A stretch of DNA of 64,000 nt from Parerythrobacter jejuensis (GTDB taxonomy: Bacteria; Pseudomonadota; Alphaproteobacteria; Sphingomonadales; Sphingomonadaceae): the NCBI RefSeq assembly GCF_039536765.1, contig NZ_BAAAZF010000001.1, positions 992,001-1,056,000 of the forward strand. The letters run 5' to 3'. The notes under the pieces were generated by a model that searched no databases, had not been told where the DNA came from, and saw only the letters and a list, made by a program, of their open reading frames with translations. Each line of letters opens with the position of its first letter. The stretch's first letter is position 1. Both the position numbers and the translations under genes were made by a program. Positions 54,919 through 63,525 of the stretch are shown one piece after another.

Positions 54919-55854
54919 ATGACCATTTCGTTCAAAGACAAAGTCGCCATCGTCACCGGCGCAGGCGGCGGCCTGGGCCGTGAATATGCGCTCGAACTGG
55001 CCCGCCGCGGTGCCAAGGTTGTGGTCAACGATCTGGGCGGTTCGCGTGACGGCACAGGGTCTTCGGATGCCGCTGCCGAAGTGGTCGCGGAAATCAAGGC
55101 CGCTGGCGGCGAAGCCATGGCCAATGGCGGCTCGGTCACCGAATACGAGCAGATGGAAAAGATGGTTGCCGACGCCAAGCAGAAATGGGGCGGCGTGCAC
55201 ATCCTGATCAACAATGCTGGTGTCCTGCGCGACAAGAGCTTCGCCAAGATGACGCCTGACGACTTCGAATTCGTGGTCAAGGTGCACCTGACCGGTTCGG
55301 CCTTCGCGACCAAGGCATGCTGGGAAACTTTCCGCGAGCAGGCCTATGGCCGCATCTTGATGACGGCGAGCTCTACCGGCCTGTTCGGCAATTTCGGCCA
55401 GGCCAATTACGGTGCGGCGAAGCTCGGCCTCGCCGGTCTGACCAAGACGCTCCAGCTCGAAGGCGCGAAATACAACATCAAGGTCAATTCGCTCAGCCCG
55501 GTCGCCGGCACGCGCATGACCGAAGACCTGTTCCCCGAAGAAGCCTTCAAGCTGTTCTCACCCGAAAATGTGGCGCCTGCTGCGCTTTACCTCGTCAGCG
55601 AAGATGCTCCGTCGAACCAGATCGTCGGCGCGGGCGCCGGTGGTTTCCACTCCGCATGGGTGATGATGAACGATGCCGTGTGGCTGCCGGAAGGCCAGCG
55701 CACGGTCGAAGGGTTCGCCGATGCGTGGGACGAGATCAACGCGATGACCAACCTCAAGGCACCGCAATCCGGTTCCGAACAGTCAGGCGCGATTTTGGCT
55801 GCCATGCAGAAGGTCCTCGGTGCCGACGCAGGCCCTTCCAGCACCCGCGGGTAA
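54919..55854 (+). CDS. SDR family dehydrogenase, MFE-2-like
   Basis: A 311-residue short-chain dehydrogenase resembling the dehydrogenase part of peroxisomal multifunctional enzyme 2. Cofactor motif TGAGGGLG at 13-20, NNAG at 98-101, catalytic Ser151 or Ser152, Tyr164 and Lys168. The C-terminal 70 residues extend beyond a typical SDR, with AGAGGFHSAWVMMN. This type oxidises 3-hydroxyacyl-CoA, but other substrates are possible. A strong GGAGGA ribosome site precedes the ATG. No linked acyl-CoA gene is adjacent. Confidence 0.9.
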   Translation: MTISFKDKVAIVTGAGGGLGREYALELARRGAKVVVNDLGGSRDGTGSSDAAAEVVAEIKAAGGEAMANGGSVTEYEQMEKMVADAKQKWGGVHILINNAGVLRDKSFAKMTPDDFEFVVKVHLTGSAFATKACWETFREQAYGRILMTASSTGLFGNFGQANYGAAKLGLAGLTKTLQLEGAKYNIKVNSLSPVAGTRMTEDLFPEEAFKLFSPENVAPAALYLVSEDAPSNQIVGAGAGGFHSAWVMMNDAVWLPEGQRTVEGFADAWDEINAMTNLKAPQSGSEQSGAILAAMQKVLGADAGPSSTRG

Positions 55855-55886
55855 CACCGCGCACTGTGTTGACTGAATAACACACC

Positions 55887-55919
55887 AGGCCTATCCCGCT
55901 CACACGAGGGGGTAGGCCT
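55887..55919 (+). promoter_or_regulatory. Hairpin containing the ribosome site of the DUF2157 gene
   Basis: AGGCCTATCCC and GGGGTAGGCCT are complementary (one T-G pair) across an 11-base loop, ending one base before the ATG at 55921. The ribosome site GAGGGGG falls in the loop/3' arm, so the hairpin would hide it. No T-run follows, so a transcription terminator is unlikely. Could regulate translation through melting or a protein. Confidence 0.5.
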
Positions 55920-55920
55920 G

Positions 55921-57066
55921 ATGTATTCACAGGAAGAGATAAACTCCGCGGTCGCCGCAGGTGCGATCAGCGAAGACGCGGCCAACGGGCTACGCACGCA
56001 TGTCGCCAAACTGCGTGCCATGCCGATTGCCAATGAAGAGCAATTCCGGCTGATCACCAGCTTCAACGATATTTTCGTGACTATCGGCGTGATCATCATG
56101 TTGATCGCGGTTGGTTCGATCGGTGGTGCGGTGATCGGCGGGATCGAGCCCGACAATGTCTGGCAACTTGCCTTGATGGGTGCCCTTCCCTCCGCATTGG
56201 TCGCTGCAACGGCATGGGGCCTCGCTGAAATCTTCACCCGCAAACGCCGGATGGCGCTGCCCAGCATAATCTTGTTGCTGGCTTTCGTCGGGGCGTCTTT
56301 TGCCCTGGTGCTGAGCGTGCTTGTGCTGCCGTTCGGGCTGATCTTCGGCCCGGGAAGCTTCGCTGCGGCAGAAGCCGCCGGGTGGGAGCCTGACGAGACA
56401 CTGGGCGCAATTGTTGTTGCAGCCATGCTGACATTGACCGGCGCTGCCACAACCTGGCTGACGTGGCAGCATTGGAAACGCTTTATGGTCCCGGTGACCG
56501 TGGCAGCGGGCACAACTGCCGTGGTGGGAACCTTTGTCGCGATCGTCCAGATCACCAGCGCGATCATCACTGACGGAAATTCGTTCCCGGCTCTGATGCC
56601 AGTGTTGTTCCTGGCCGGGATCGGCGTGTTCGCCTTTGCCATGTGGTGGGACATGAGCGATCGCTCGCGCACCACGAGGCGCAGTGATGTCGCCTTCTGG
56701 CTGCATATGCTCTCGGCCCCGATCATCGCGCATACCGTGTTCAGCAGTATCGGCCTGACAGGCAGCGGAGTGACCGGGGTTGGCGGAGCCGTTGCGGTCC
56801 TGCTGGTCTATATCATCTTCGGCGTGGTCGCCCTGATTATCGACCGCAGGGCCTTGCTTGTTTCGGCGTTGGTCTACGTGTTGTTTGCGCTGACATTCCT
56901 GTTCAGCCGGTTTGGCGCGGTGGAGCTCAATTTTGCACTCACAGCCTTTGTGATCGGTTCGGCACTGCTGAGCCTGTCAGTTTTCTGGACACCGATCCGG
57001 CAGAAGCTCGTGGCTATGCTCCCCGATGAAATGCAGGGCAGGTTGCCAAGTATTGCGAGCACTTGA
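55921..57066 (+). CDS. DUF2157 family membrane protein
   Basis: A 381-residue integral membrane protein with about ten hydrophobic segments and an N-terminal soluble region (about 1-40, YSQEEINSAVAAGAISEDAANGLRTH) typical of DUF2157. Function is unknown. The upstream hairpin overlaps its ribosome site, so its synthesis may be regulated at translation. It stands alone between an SDR gene and a convergent cysE/DUF2794 pair. Confidence 0.78.
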   Translation: MYSQEEINSAVAAGAISEDAANGLRTHVAKLRAMPIANEEQFRLITSFNDIFVTIGVIIMLIAVGSIGGAVIGGIEPDNVWQLALMGALPSALVAATAWGLAEIFTRKRRMALPSIILLLAFVGASFALVLSVLVLPFGLIFGPGSFAAAEAAGWEPDETLGAIVVAAMLTLTGAATTWLTWQHWKRFMVPVTVAAGTTAVVGTFVAIVQITSAIITDGNSFPALMPVLFLAGIGVFAFAMWWDMSDRSRTTRRSDVAFWLHMLSAPIIAHTVFSSIGLTGSGVTGVGGAVAVLLVYIIFGVVALIIDRRALLVSALVYVLFALTFLFSRFGAVELNFALTAFVIGSALLSLSVFWTPIRQKLVAMLPDEMQGRLPSIAST

Positions 57067-57122
57067 TCCACAAACCATTGCGCTACTGTCTTAGAACGAT
57101 TGGTAAGTTGCTCGGTGGAGCC

Positions 57123-57476
57123 CTAACCCTCGATCGTCTTGAGCAGCCGCCGCTCGACCGGGGCCAGCACGCCGGCGAGTTCGTGCCCGCGTTTCAGGAT
57201 TTGGCCGTGCTCGCCGAACAGTGTCCACATGCCTTGCTTGTTACGTAGCGATGGACGCTTCTCCACCCGCGCTTGCGGGCGTTCTGCGGCGCGACGGAAA
57301 GCTGCGAAAATGGCGGCTTCCTTGGTGAATTCCATCGCGTAATCGCGCCACTCGCCCGCGGCGACCATGCGACCATACAAATCGAGGATGCGCTGCAATT
57401 CCTCCCGCTCGAACGGCACTTGGCTGGGTTTGCGACCGGGAAATGCAACGACGGTACCGCCAAGGGGCGAATTCAT
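57123..57476 (-). CDS. DUF2794 family protein
   Basis: A 117-residue soluble protein of the alphaproteobacterial DUF2794 family, with EELQRILDLYGRMVAAGEWRDYAMEFTKEAAIFAAFRR as its core and a basic RPQARVEKRPSLRNKQGMW section. No biochemical role is known to me. Its start overlaps the cysE stop by one base (TGATG), so it is translated with CysE; a common arrangement in related bacteria. Confidence 0.85.
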   Translation of the reverse strand: MNSPLGGTVVAFPGRKPSQVPFEREELQRILDLYGRMVAAGEWRDYAMEFTKEAAIFAAFRRAAERPQARVEKRPSLRNKQGMWTLFGEHGQILKRGHELAGVLAPVERRLLKTIEG

Positions 57477-58183
57477 CAGCTATCGGTCCCGCTGCGGCGT
57501 GCCGTTTCGGGCGCTGGCGCAGATTTCAATTGTTCGATCTGCGCCTTGAGCAGCTCAAGATCCGCTTCGAGCGACTCAATCCTTTTGGCGCCTTCCGCAA
57601 CCTGATCCTCGCACGGCTCATCGCAAGGGGTGCCATAGGGAATGAACTCCTTGATCCATTCTTCTGCCGGAACCAGGGTCGAACGGGCTTTCATGCCGAT
57701 CATGGTTGCGCCCTCGGCCACATCATCCGTCACTACCGCATTGGCACCGATTCGCGCACGCGTGCCCACCGTGATGGGGCCAATCACCTGCGCGCCGGAT
57801 CCGATAATGACATTGTCACCAATGGTCGGGTGCCGCTTGCCGCCCTTGCCATTGGTCGGGTTGGTCCCGCCAAGCGTCACACACTGGTAGATTGTGACAT
57901 TGTCGCCAATCTCGGCGGTCTCGCCGATCACGGTAAATCCATGGTCGATGAAAAAATGTTTGCCGATCCTGGCCCCGGGGTGGATGTCGATGGCGGTCAG
58001 GAAGCGCCCGAAATGGTTCACAAGCCGGGCAAGGAAATAGAGCTTGGCCTCGAACAGCCAATGCGCTGCGCGATGGAACCCCAGCGCCCAGACGCCCGGA
58101 TAGAGGAGGATTTCCCAACGGGAACGCGGTGCGGGATCGCGCCGGTGGACCGAGTCCAGATAGTCGATCAGACCCTTCAGCAT
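57476..58183 (-). CDS. cysE: Serine O-acetyltransferase
   Basis: A 235-residue SAT of the shorter (EpsC-like) form, making O-acetylserine for cysteine synthesis. The left-handed beta-helix is visible from about 68 to 165 (DIHPGARIGKHFFIDHG, TIYQCVTLGGTNPTNGKGGKRHPTIGDNVIIG) with the catalytic His in the DHG loop. A C-terminal coiled coil (about 200-225) replaces the usual CysK-binding tail ending in Ile, so regulation by CysK binding is doubtful. It precedes the DUF2794 gene with a one-base overlap. Confidence 0.93.
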   Translation of the reverse strand: MLKGLIDYLDSVHRRDPAPRSRWEILLYPGVWALGFHRAAHWLFEAKLYFLARLVNHFGRFLTAIDIHPGARIGKHFFIDHGFTVIGETAEIGDNVTIYQCVTLGGTNPTNGKGGKRHPTIGDNVIIGSGAQVIGPITVGTRARIGANAVVTDDVAEGATMIGMKARSTLVPAEEWIKEFIPYGTPCDEPCEDQVAEGAKRIESLEADLELLKAQIEQLKSAPAPETARRSGTDS

Positions 58184-58210
58184 TGGCGGGATTCTCCCAC
58201 TTTTCCGACC

Positions 58211-58822
58211 TTATAGCAAGCGTGCCTGCTCCGGCCCTTGTACCGCTTCTAGCGCATCGCGCCAAATTCCCTGGGTCGGAGCCGCTTTGCGCTCGAGGGT
58301 CAGGCGGTCAATCATGGCCACCAGTTTCTCGATATCGGCGAAGCTGCGCGTCGCCCGAGGGACAAGATAGGTAAGTGCCCCCTCGCCAAGTGCAAGTCCA
58401 CGGCGAGTCGCATGGCTCTGGATTAGGTCCGCCAGCATCGCATCGTCGGGGGTGCCGATTTCCAGATGCAGCGCGGCGCCGAGGCGGGATTTGAGGTCCG
58501 GCAAGGTAATGTCCCATCGATCCCCGTCAGCGACCAGCAGCAGCGCTTCGTCCTGTTCGCGTGCGCGGTTCCAGCGGTGGAACAGCTCGGTTTCGTCCCA
58601 GTTGTCAGCGCCATCGATAGCACTGCCCTTGCCTGCGCCCTCGAACCAACGCGCCAACAGCGATTTTCCCGCCCGGGCCGGCCCCATCAGAATGGCTGTA
58701 CCAAAAGGCCAGTTCGACGGATCTGCCAGTGCCTCAGCCACATGGGCATTGGCGTTACCGACCACGATACTGGCGGGATCGGCGGGCAAACCCTGCGCCA
58801 GTGGCAATGCGATTTGCGACAT
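58211..58822 (-). CDS. hdaA: HdaA-like DnaA-related ATPase
   Basis: A 203-residue DnaA-homologous AAA+ protein without the DNA-binding domain. The P-loop GPARAGKS is at 47-54; a short Walker B-like ALLLVADGD follows. Alphaproteobacterial HdaA stimulates ATP hydrolysis by DnaA together with the clamp, limiting re-initiation. The N-terminal QIALPL is the expected clamp-binding motif (QxxLPL type). It is downstream of a hypothetical exported protein gene, with the stop of that gene 11 bases away. Confidence 0.86.
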   Translation of the reverse strand: MSQIALPLAQGLPADPASIVVGNANAHVAEALADPSNWPFGTAILMGPARAGKSLLARWFEGAGKGSAIDGADNWDETELFHRWNRAREQDEALLLVADGDRWDITLPDLKSRLGAALHLEIGTPDDAMLADLIQSHATRRGLALGEGALTYLVPRATRSFADIEKLVAMIDRLTLERKAAPTQGIWRDALEAVQGPEQARLL

Positions 58823-58832
58823 GGCCGCGGGC

Positions 58833-60122
58833 CTATCGGCTGATGGCGAGCGCGTTGCTGCCCTGGTTTACGCTAAACCCGCGCGAGCGTAGCGCTGCGG
58901 CGAGATCGCCGAGGCTGCCGCCATAAGTAACCCGCATGACCGAAGTTCCGCCAATGGCGAGCGAACTGGTTGCAGCCCCACGCACACCGGGCGTCGCATT
59001 GACGGCGGCCAGAGTGGCATCGACCGCACCAGCGCTTGGCGTCGCAAACTGGACAACATAGGTGTTGAGCGTGGCCGCTGTCGGGCTTGGCGTTGGCGTT
59101 GGCGCGGTCTCGTTGCCTTCAGCGCTCTCGCCTGCTTCGGCAGCGGCTTCTGCGGCAGCGGCAGCGCGTTCTTGCGCTACGGCAGCACGACCGGCCTCGA
59201 TCAGGCGCTGCAGCACAGGATCGGCATCGATCCCGCGTTGGCTCAAAGTCGGATCGGGCCGCAACTTTCCGTCGGCCAAGGCCTTGGAAAAGATCTCATC
59301 AAACTGGCTGACCGCCTGCACCATCATCGCCGGGACTTCATCTGGCGAATCTGCTGTCAGGGTGAAACTGTCGAGATAGCGGTTGTCCGGGCCGTATCGC
59401 GCCGTGAAGGCACCTTCGACAGGGCCGCCAGGATATTGGTATTGCAGCCGCACGATCGGCACCAGCACATCGGCGGCGCCAAACTGGTCCAGGATCGTAT
59501 TCCACCACGCCCGGCTGCGTCGGCTGGTCTGGCCATAGGTGAGCAGCAGCGAATCGCCGCCCGCGCCAGACGGCCGGACATAATCGATGCGGCTGGTACC
59601 TGCTTGATACTCCGCCCACGCTCGCTGCCACGGATTGCGCTGTTCGTAGACCAGTTCTGTCCCGCCGGAGATCGTTACCGGAATCAGCAGCATCGGGGCG
59701 GATCGCCGCGCCTGGGCTGTTCCGCCAAGATAGCGCCCGGCCCGTTGCCGGTCGAATATCACGCCGAGTGTCGCGATGTAACGCTTGCTGCCTACCCGCT
59801 CTCGCTCGATTACGACGGCAGAAACCAGCGACTGAAGCTGGCCGTCGGACAATGTCGGCCCGCCCAGCTTGGCCCATGCTTCACGCTGGGCACGGCGCCA
59901 GCCCTTCTGCCGCGCATCGTCCGCGTCGTCGCCGGTCACGTCGACTTCGATCCCGCCGACATCGATATCGCTGCTGGCCGTGACCACCGCGATCCCGCGG
60001 TCACCATCCACTTGCGCAGTTGCGACCGCCAGGCCGATACCCAGCGCCGCCAGCAGGCCAAGGCCAGCCAGGATAATGCCGGGTGCGATCGGGCGTTCGT
60101 GAAGGGTCAATGTCAGTGCCAT
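58833..60122 (-). CDS. Conserved exported protein, DUF2066-like
   Basis: A 429-residue protein with an N-terminal hydrophobic segment (about 12-38) that may be a signal or anchor. The DUF2066-like character rests on [32 protein letters not shown] and the LTYGQTS...LVPIVRL arrangement; identity is uncertain. Ala/Glu- and Thr/Pro-rich low-complexity regions (about 305-345) link to a C-terminal domain of about 80 residues, which contains a heavy-metal-associated-like fold by pattern only. The ATG at 60122 is chosen because the upstream extension looks non-coding. It is divergent from purM and precedes hdaA. Confidence 0.6.
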   Translation of the reverse strand: MALTLTLHERPIAPGIILAGLGLLAALGIGLAVATAQVDGDRGIAVVTASSDIDVGGIEVDVTGDDADDARQKGWRRAQREAWAKLGGPTLSDGQLQSLVSAVVIERERVGSKRYIATLGVIFDRQRAGRYLGGTAQARRSAPMLLIPVTISGGTELVYEQRNPWQRAWAEYQAGTSRIDYVRPSGAGGDSLLLTYGQTSRRSRAWWNTILDQFGAADVLVPIVRLQYQYPGGPVEGAFTARYGPDNRYLDSFTLTADSPDEVPAMMVQAVSQFDEIFSKALADGKLRPDPTLSQRGIDADPVLQRLIEAGRAAVAQERAAAAAEAAAEAGESAEGNETAPTPTPSPTAATLNTYVVQFATPSAGAVDATLAAVNATPGVRGAATSSLAIGGTSVMRVTYGGSLGDLAAALRSRGFSVNQGSNALAISR

Positions 60123-60191
60123 GGGGAAAACCGAGAGCCTTTTGCCGAAAGGGCCGTGCGATTCCAAGCGCGAATGACTAAAGGCGTGGGT

Positions 60192-61298
60192 ATGGCTGCG
60201 GATAGTTCACAGAAAACCGGTTACACCTATGCCGATGCAGGCGTCTCGATCGATGCCGGAAATGCCCTCGTCAAGGCGATCGGGCCGCTCGTCAAAGCGA
60301 CTGCCCGCCCCGGTGCAGACGCCGAATTGGGCGGTTTCGGCGGCTTTTTCGATCCCAAGGCGGCAGGCTATGCAGACCCATTGCTGGTCGCTGCGAATGA
60401 TGGGGTCGGCACCAAGCTGAAACTGGCCATCGATCATGACCGGCACGACGCTGTTGGCATCGATCTGGTCGCAATGTGCGTGAATGACCTGATCGTGCAG
60501 GGTGCAGAGCCGCTTTTCTTCCTCGACTACTTCGCCACAGGCAAGCTGGAGAACGGCGTTGCCGAGCGAGTCGTGGCCGGCATCGCCGAAGGCTGCAAGC
60601 AGGCAGGCTGCGCCCTGATCGGCGGCGAGACCGCTGAAATGCCGGGCATGTATGCCGAAGGCGACTACGACCTTGCCGGTTTTTGTGTTGGCGCTGTCGA
60701 GCGCGGCGAACAATTGACCGGCGACAAGGTCGCGCCCGGGCATGTCTTGCTGGGCCTTGCCAGCTCAGGCGTGCACTCCAACGGCTATTCCCTCGTCAGG
60801 CGGCTAGCCGCCGACAAAGGCTGGAAGCTCGACCGCCCGGCCCTGTTCGACAATGACAAGCTGCTGATCGACCATTTGCTGGAACCAACCCGCATCTATG
60901 TCGCCAGCCTGCTGCCCGCCATCCGCACCGGTGCAATCGACGCTTTGGCTCACATCACCGGTGGCGGCTTGCTGGAAAATATTCCGCGCGTGCTGCCCGA
61001 CGGCGCGCATGCTGTGGTTGATGCCGATGCCTGGGAGCAGCCTCGCCTGATGGCTTTCCTGCAAGCGCAAGGCGGCATCGAATCTGCCGAAATGGCGCGT
61101 ACATTCAATTGCGGGGTAGGCATGGTGCTGGCAGTGGAGCCCGGCAAAGTCGAAACGGTCATGGGTCAACTGCGCGAGGCAGGCGAAACAGTCCACCGGA
61201 TCGGCATGGTCGAAGCTGGAGACAAAGGCTGCACCGTGCGGGGTTCCGCAGGCACATGGTCGGCCACTGCCGACTGGGAAGTGCGGCACCTTGGCTGA
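60192..61298 (+). CDS. purM: Phosphoribosylformylglycinamidine cyclo-ligase (AIR synthetase)
   Basis: A 368-residue PurM of de novo purine synthesis. Recognised by [40 protein letters not shown] at about 141-152, and [16 protein letters not shown]. An in-frame ATG at 60174 is an alternative start. It is followed by purN with an 8-base overlap (its stop is inside the first codons of purN). The pair catalyses two consecutive or near-consecutive steps of IMP synthesis. Confidence 0.97.
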   Translation: MAADSSQKTGYTYADAGVSIDAGNALVKAIGPLVKATARPGADAELGGFGGFFDPKAAGYADPLLVAANDGVGTKLKLAIDHDRHDAVGIDLVAMCVNDLIVQGAEPLFFLDYFATGKLENGVAERVVAGIAEGCKQAGCALIGGETAEMPGMYAEGDYDLAGFCVGAVERGEQLTGDKVAPGHVLLGLASSGVHSNGYSLVRRLAADKGWKLDRPALFDNDKLLIDHLLEPTRIYVASLLPAIRTGAIDALAHITGGGLLENIPRVLPDGAHAVVDADAWEQPRLMAFLQAQGGIESAEMARTFNCGVGMVLAVEPGKVETVMGQLREAGETVHRIGMVEAGDKGCTVRGSAGTWSATADWEVRHLG

Positions 61299-62259
61299 TG
61301 CGCCTCTCGCCAGGGTCGCGGTGCTGATTTCGGGCAGCGGCACCAATATGGCGGCGCTTCTTTATGCCAGTCGCCTGCCCAATTCCCCGTTCGAAATCGT
61401 CCTCGTTGCCAGCAATGATCCCCATGCGGGCGGCCTATCGATCGCCGAGGCTGAAGGCATCCCGACCTTCGCACTCAGCCATAAAGGGATGGAACGCGCC
61501 GATCACGATCTTCTGATGGACGAGGCGATCCGCGAACATGGCGCCCAATTCGTGGCACTGGCCGGGTATATGCGGATCCTGTCGGACGAAATGGTGGCGC
61601 GATGGGAAGGCAAAATGCTCAATATCCACCCCTCCCTGCTGCCGAAATACAAGGGGCTCGACCCGCATGCCCGTGCGCTCGATGCGGGGGATGAATATGC
61701 CGGTTGCTCGGTCCACCTGGTCACCGGAGAGCTCGATGGCGGGCAGGTTCTGGGCCAGTCCGAGGTCGCCATTCTCGCCGGGGATACGCCCGAGACGCTG
61801 GCCTATCGGGTCAAGCTGGCAGAGCACCAGCTCTATCCGCGCGCGCTGTCCGACTTCGTGTCGCAGCCGTTTGATTCCGCGTGGTTGCTGGAGCGGGTGC
61901 GATCACTCGCCTTGGCCCTGCCCGAAGCAGAGGAGCGCCCCAGCCATGGCTCCCCCGGATGGCGCACAGGCGGGAAAAGCGGCAAGTACTTCGCCTATTT
62001 CAGTGACCAGCATCACGGGGCCGAGCACATCGCCCTGCTCGCCAAGACCAGTGGGCAAGACGAACTGGCTGCCTTGATCGATGGCGATCCCCAAGCCTTC
62101 TACAAACCCGCCTTTTACGGCGCGAGCGGCTGGGTAGGCCTGATCCTGAACCGCCCCGATTGCGATTGGGAACAGGTCGAATACTGGCTAGGCCGCAGCT
62201 GGCAGGCCGTGGCCCCCAAACGCCTGACCAAGCTGATGGATGCTGCGGACGAATTTTAG
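61291..62259 (+). CDS. purN: Phosphoribosylglycinamide formyltransferase fused to an MmcQ/YjbR domain
   Basis: A 322-residue fusion. Residues 1-195 are PurN, which transfers a formyl group from 10-formyl-THF to [13 protein letters not shown] at 11-20, Asn111 and His113 ([12 protein letters not shown]), Asp149 ([10 protein letters not shown]), matching E. coli Asn106, His108 and Asp144. Residues about 200-322 match MmcQ/YjbR (DUF419), an unrelated DNA-binding-like fold: [29 protein letters not shown] and the C-terminal [16 protein letters not shown]. The start is TTG at 61291, overlapping the purM stop; no ATG begins the first strand. Confidence 0.93.
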   Translation: MADAPLARVAVLISGSGTNMAALLYASRLPNSPFEIVLVASNDPHAGGLSIAEAEGIPTFALSHKGMERADHDLLMDEAIREHGAQFVALAGYMRILSDEMVARWEGKMLNIHPSLLPKYKGLDPHARALDAGDEYAGCSVHLVTGELDGGQVLGQSEVAILAGDTPETLAYRVKLAEHQLYPRALSDFVSQPFDSAWLLERVRSLALALPEAEERPSHGSPGWRTGGKSGKYFAYFSDQHHGAEHIALLAKTSGQDELAALIDGDPQAFYKPAFYGASGWVGLILNRPDCDWEQVEYWLGRSWQAVAPKRLTKLMDAADEF

Positions 62260-62334
62260 GCTGCGCCGCGGGCATCACCAGCGGGTTCCCTAGTCAATTG
62301 GCCACTTGAGACAGCGGCAACCGTGGATCAGGCA

Positions 62335-62352
62335 CAGCGGATCACACCGCTG
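62335..62352. promoter_or_regulatory. Inverted repeat upstream of the NADP oxidoreductase gene
   Basis: CAGCGG, six bases, CCGCTG, 14 bases before the ATG. No ribosome site is evident between it and the start. It may be an operator or a chance dyad. Confidence 0.35.
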
Positions 62353-62366
62353 CACAGGCCACAACC

Positions 62367-63374
62367 ATGTTCGAAAACCGCCGCGTATTCCTCAAAGAAT
62401 TTGCCGTGGATTTACCCACGTTGGACAATTTCGGGGTGGAGGATGTTGCCATCACCGAAGTGCCCGAGGGGCAAATCGTGGTGAAGTCACACACGCTCTC
62501 TGTAGACGCGTGGATCCGCACCACCCTGAGCGATGCCGGAATGCACGCACGCTCCAATCTCGGCCAGACCATCAGGGCTTTCGGAGTCGGCGAAGTGGTC
62601 GCCAGCACCCATCCTGACTGGCAGGTGGGCGATTGGGCCTACGGTTTGCTGTGCGCCCAGACACACGCCCTGCTCGAGCCCGATGGCCTGCAAAAGGTGA
62701 CTCTGGAGGAGGGGATTGATCCGGCCGCCATCGTCGGTCCGCTGGGCATCACGACTGGGCTCACCGCATGGGTCGGCCTGATCGCAGTGGGCGAAATGAA
62801 AGCGGGCGAGACTGTGCTCGTGTCAGGCGCAGCAGGCGCAGTTGGCTCCTGCGTGGTGCAACTGGCAAAGAGCCGCGGGGCCCATGTCATCGGGATCGCG
62901 GGCGGCGCGGAAAAATGCGCCTATCTCACCAGCGAGGTCGGTGCGGATGCCGCGATCGACTACAAGCAGGGCAATGTGACCGAGCAAATCGCAGCGACCG
63001 CGCCAGACGGGATCGAGGTGTTCTTTGACAATGTCGGCGGCGATATTCTCGATAGCGCACTCGACAATCTGCGTCCCACCGGCGGCGCCCGCATTGCGAT
63101 TTGCGGTGCCATCTCGCAGTATGAGAACCTCGACGATGTGCAGGGCCCGAAGCTCTATCTCCGGCTCGCCGAACGCAACGCCTCTATGCGCGGCTTCGTC
63201 GTCAGCCATCACGCCGCCCGCTTCCCCGAGGCCGTAGAAGAAATTTCTGCCCTGCTCCGCTCAGGCAACCTGGCACTACACGAGCACGCCGTGGAGGGGG
63301 TCGAGAATTTTCCGGAGGCGTTGCTGATGCTTTATGCAGGCAAACACTTTGGAAATCTGGTGGTGCGGGCCTGA
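62367..63374 (+). CDS. NADP-dependent MDR-family oxidoreductase (CurA/LTB4DH-like)
   Basis: A 335-residue zinc-independent medium-chain reductase. The N-terminal GroES-like part (NRRVFLKEFAVDLPTLDNFG) lacks the structural and catalytic zinc cysteines. The cofactor loop is SGAAGAVGSCVVQLAKSRG at about 153-171 and the substrate end includes VFFDNVGGDILDSAL. Relatives reduce the C-C double bond of alpha,beta-unsaturated carbonyls. It sits upstream of a TetR-type regulator gene read in the same direction, with 151 bases between. Confidence 0.9.
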   Translation: MFENRRVFLKEFAVDLPTLDNFGVEDVAITEVPEGQIVVKSHTLSVDAWIRTTLSDAGMHARSNLGQTIRAFGVGEVVASTHPDWQVGDWAYGLLCAQTHALLEPDGLQKVTLEEGIDPAAIVGPLGITTGLTAWVGLIAVGEMKAGETVLVSGAAGAVGSCVVQLAKSRGAHVIGIAGGAEKCAYLTSEVGADAAIDYKQGNVTEQIAATAPDGIEVFFDNVGGDILDSALDNLRPTGGARIAICGAISQYENLDDVQGPKLYLRLAERNASMRGFVVSHHAARFPEAVEEISALLRSGNLALHEHAVEGVENFPEALLMLYAGKHFGNLVVRA

Positions 63375-63490
63375 GGTTGTCTCTCACGGTTTAGACAGAG
63401 CCAGCCATTCCGCTGGCGACCTGATTGCAGACACTCGATCGGCGATCCATCGCTCATCCGGGCCGATATTGGGCTTCCGGCAAATGCGCA

Positions 63491-63519
63491 TTGAAACAGA
63501 ATGATCGTTCTGTTATTCA
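63491..63519 (+). promoter_or_regulatory. Promoter of the TetR-family gene with operator in the spacer
   Basis: -35 TTGAAA (63491-63496), 17-base spacer, -10 TATTCA (63514-63519). The start codon lies 7 bases after the -10, so the mRNA may be leaderless. The spacer is filled by a palindrome. Confidence 0.55.
63495..63514. promoter_or_regulatory. 20-base palindromic operator candidate
   Basis: AACAGAA, TGATCG, TTCTGTT: the 7-base arms are exact reverse complements and the centre GATC is also symmetric. It covers the spacer of the predicted promoter of the adjacent TetR-family gene, the expected position for a repressor of its own synthesis. Confidence 0.7.
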
Positions 63520-63525
63520 TCGCGA

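Noticed and set aside
59172-60191. Long N-terminal extension of the purM frame
   Set aside because: Upstream sequence lies over the divergent hypothetical gene and has no PurM similarity; start placed at 60192.
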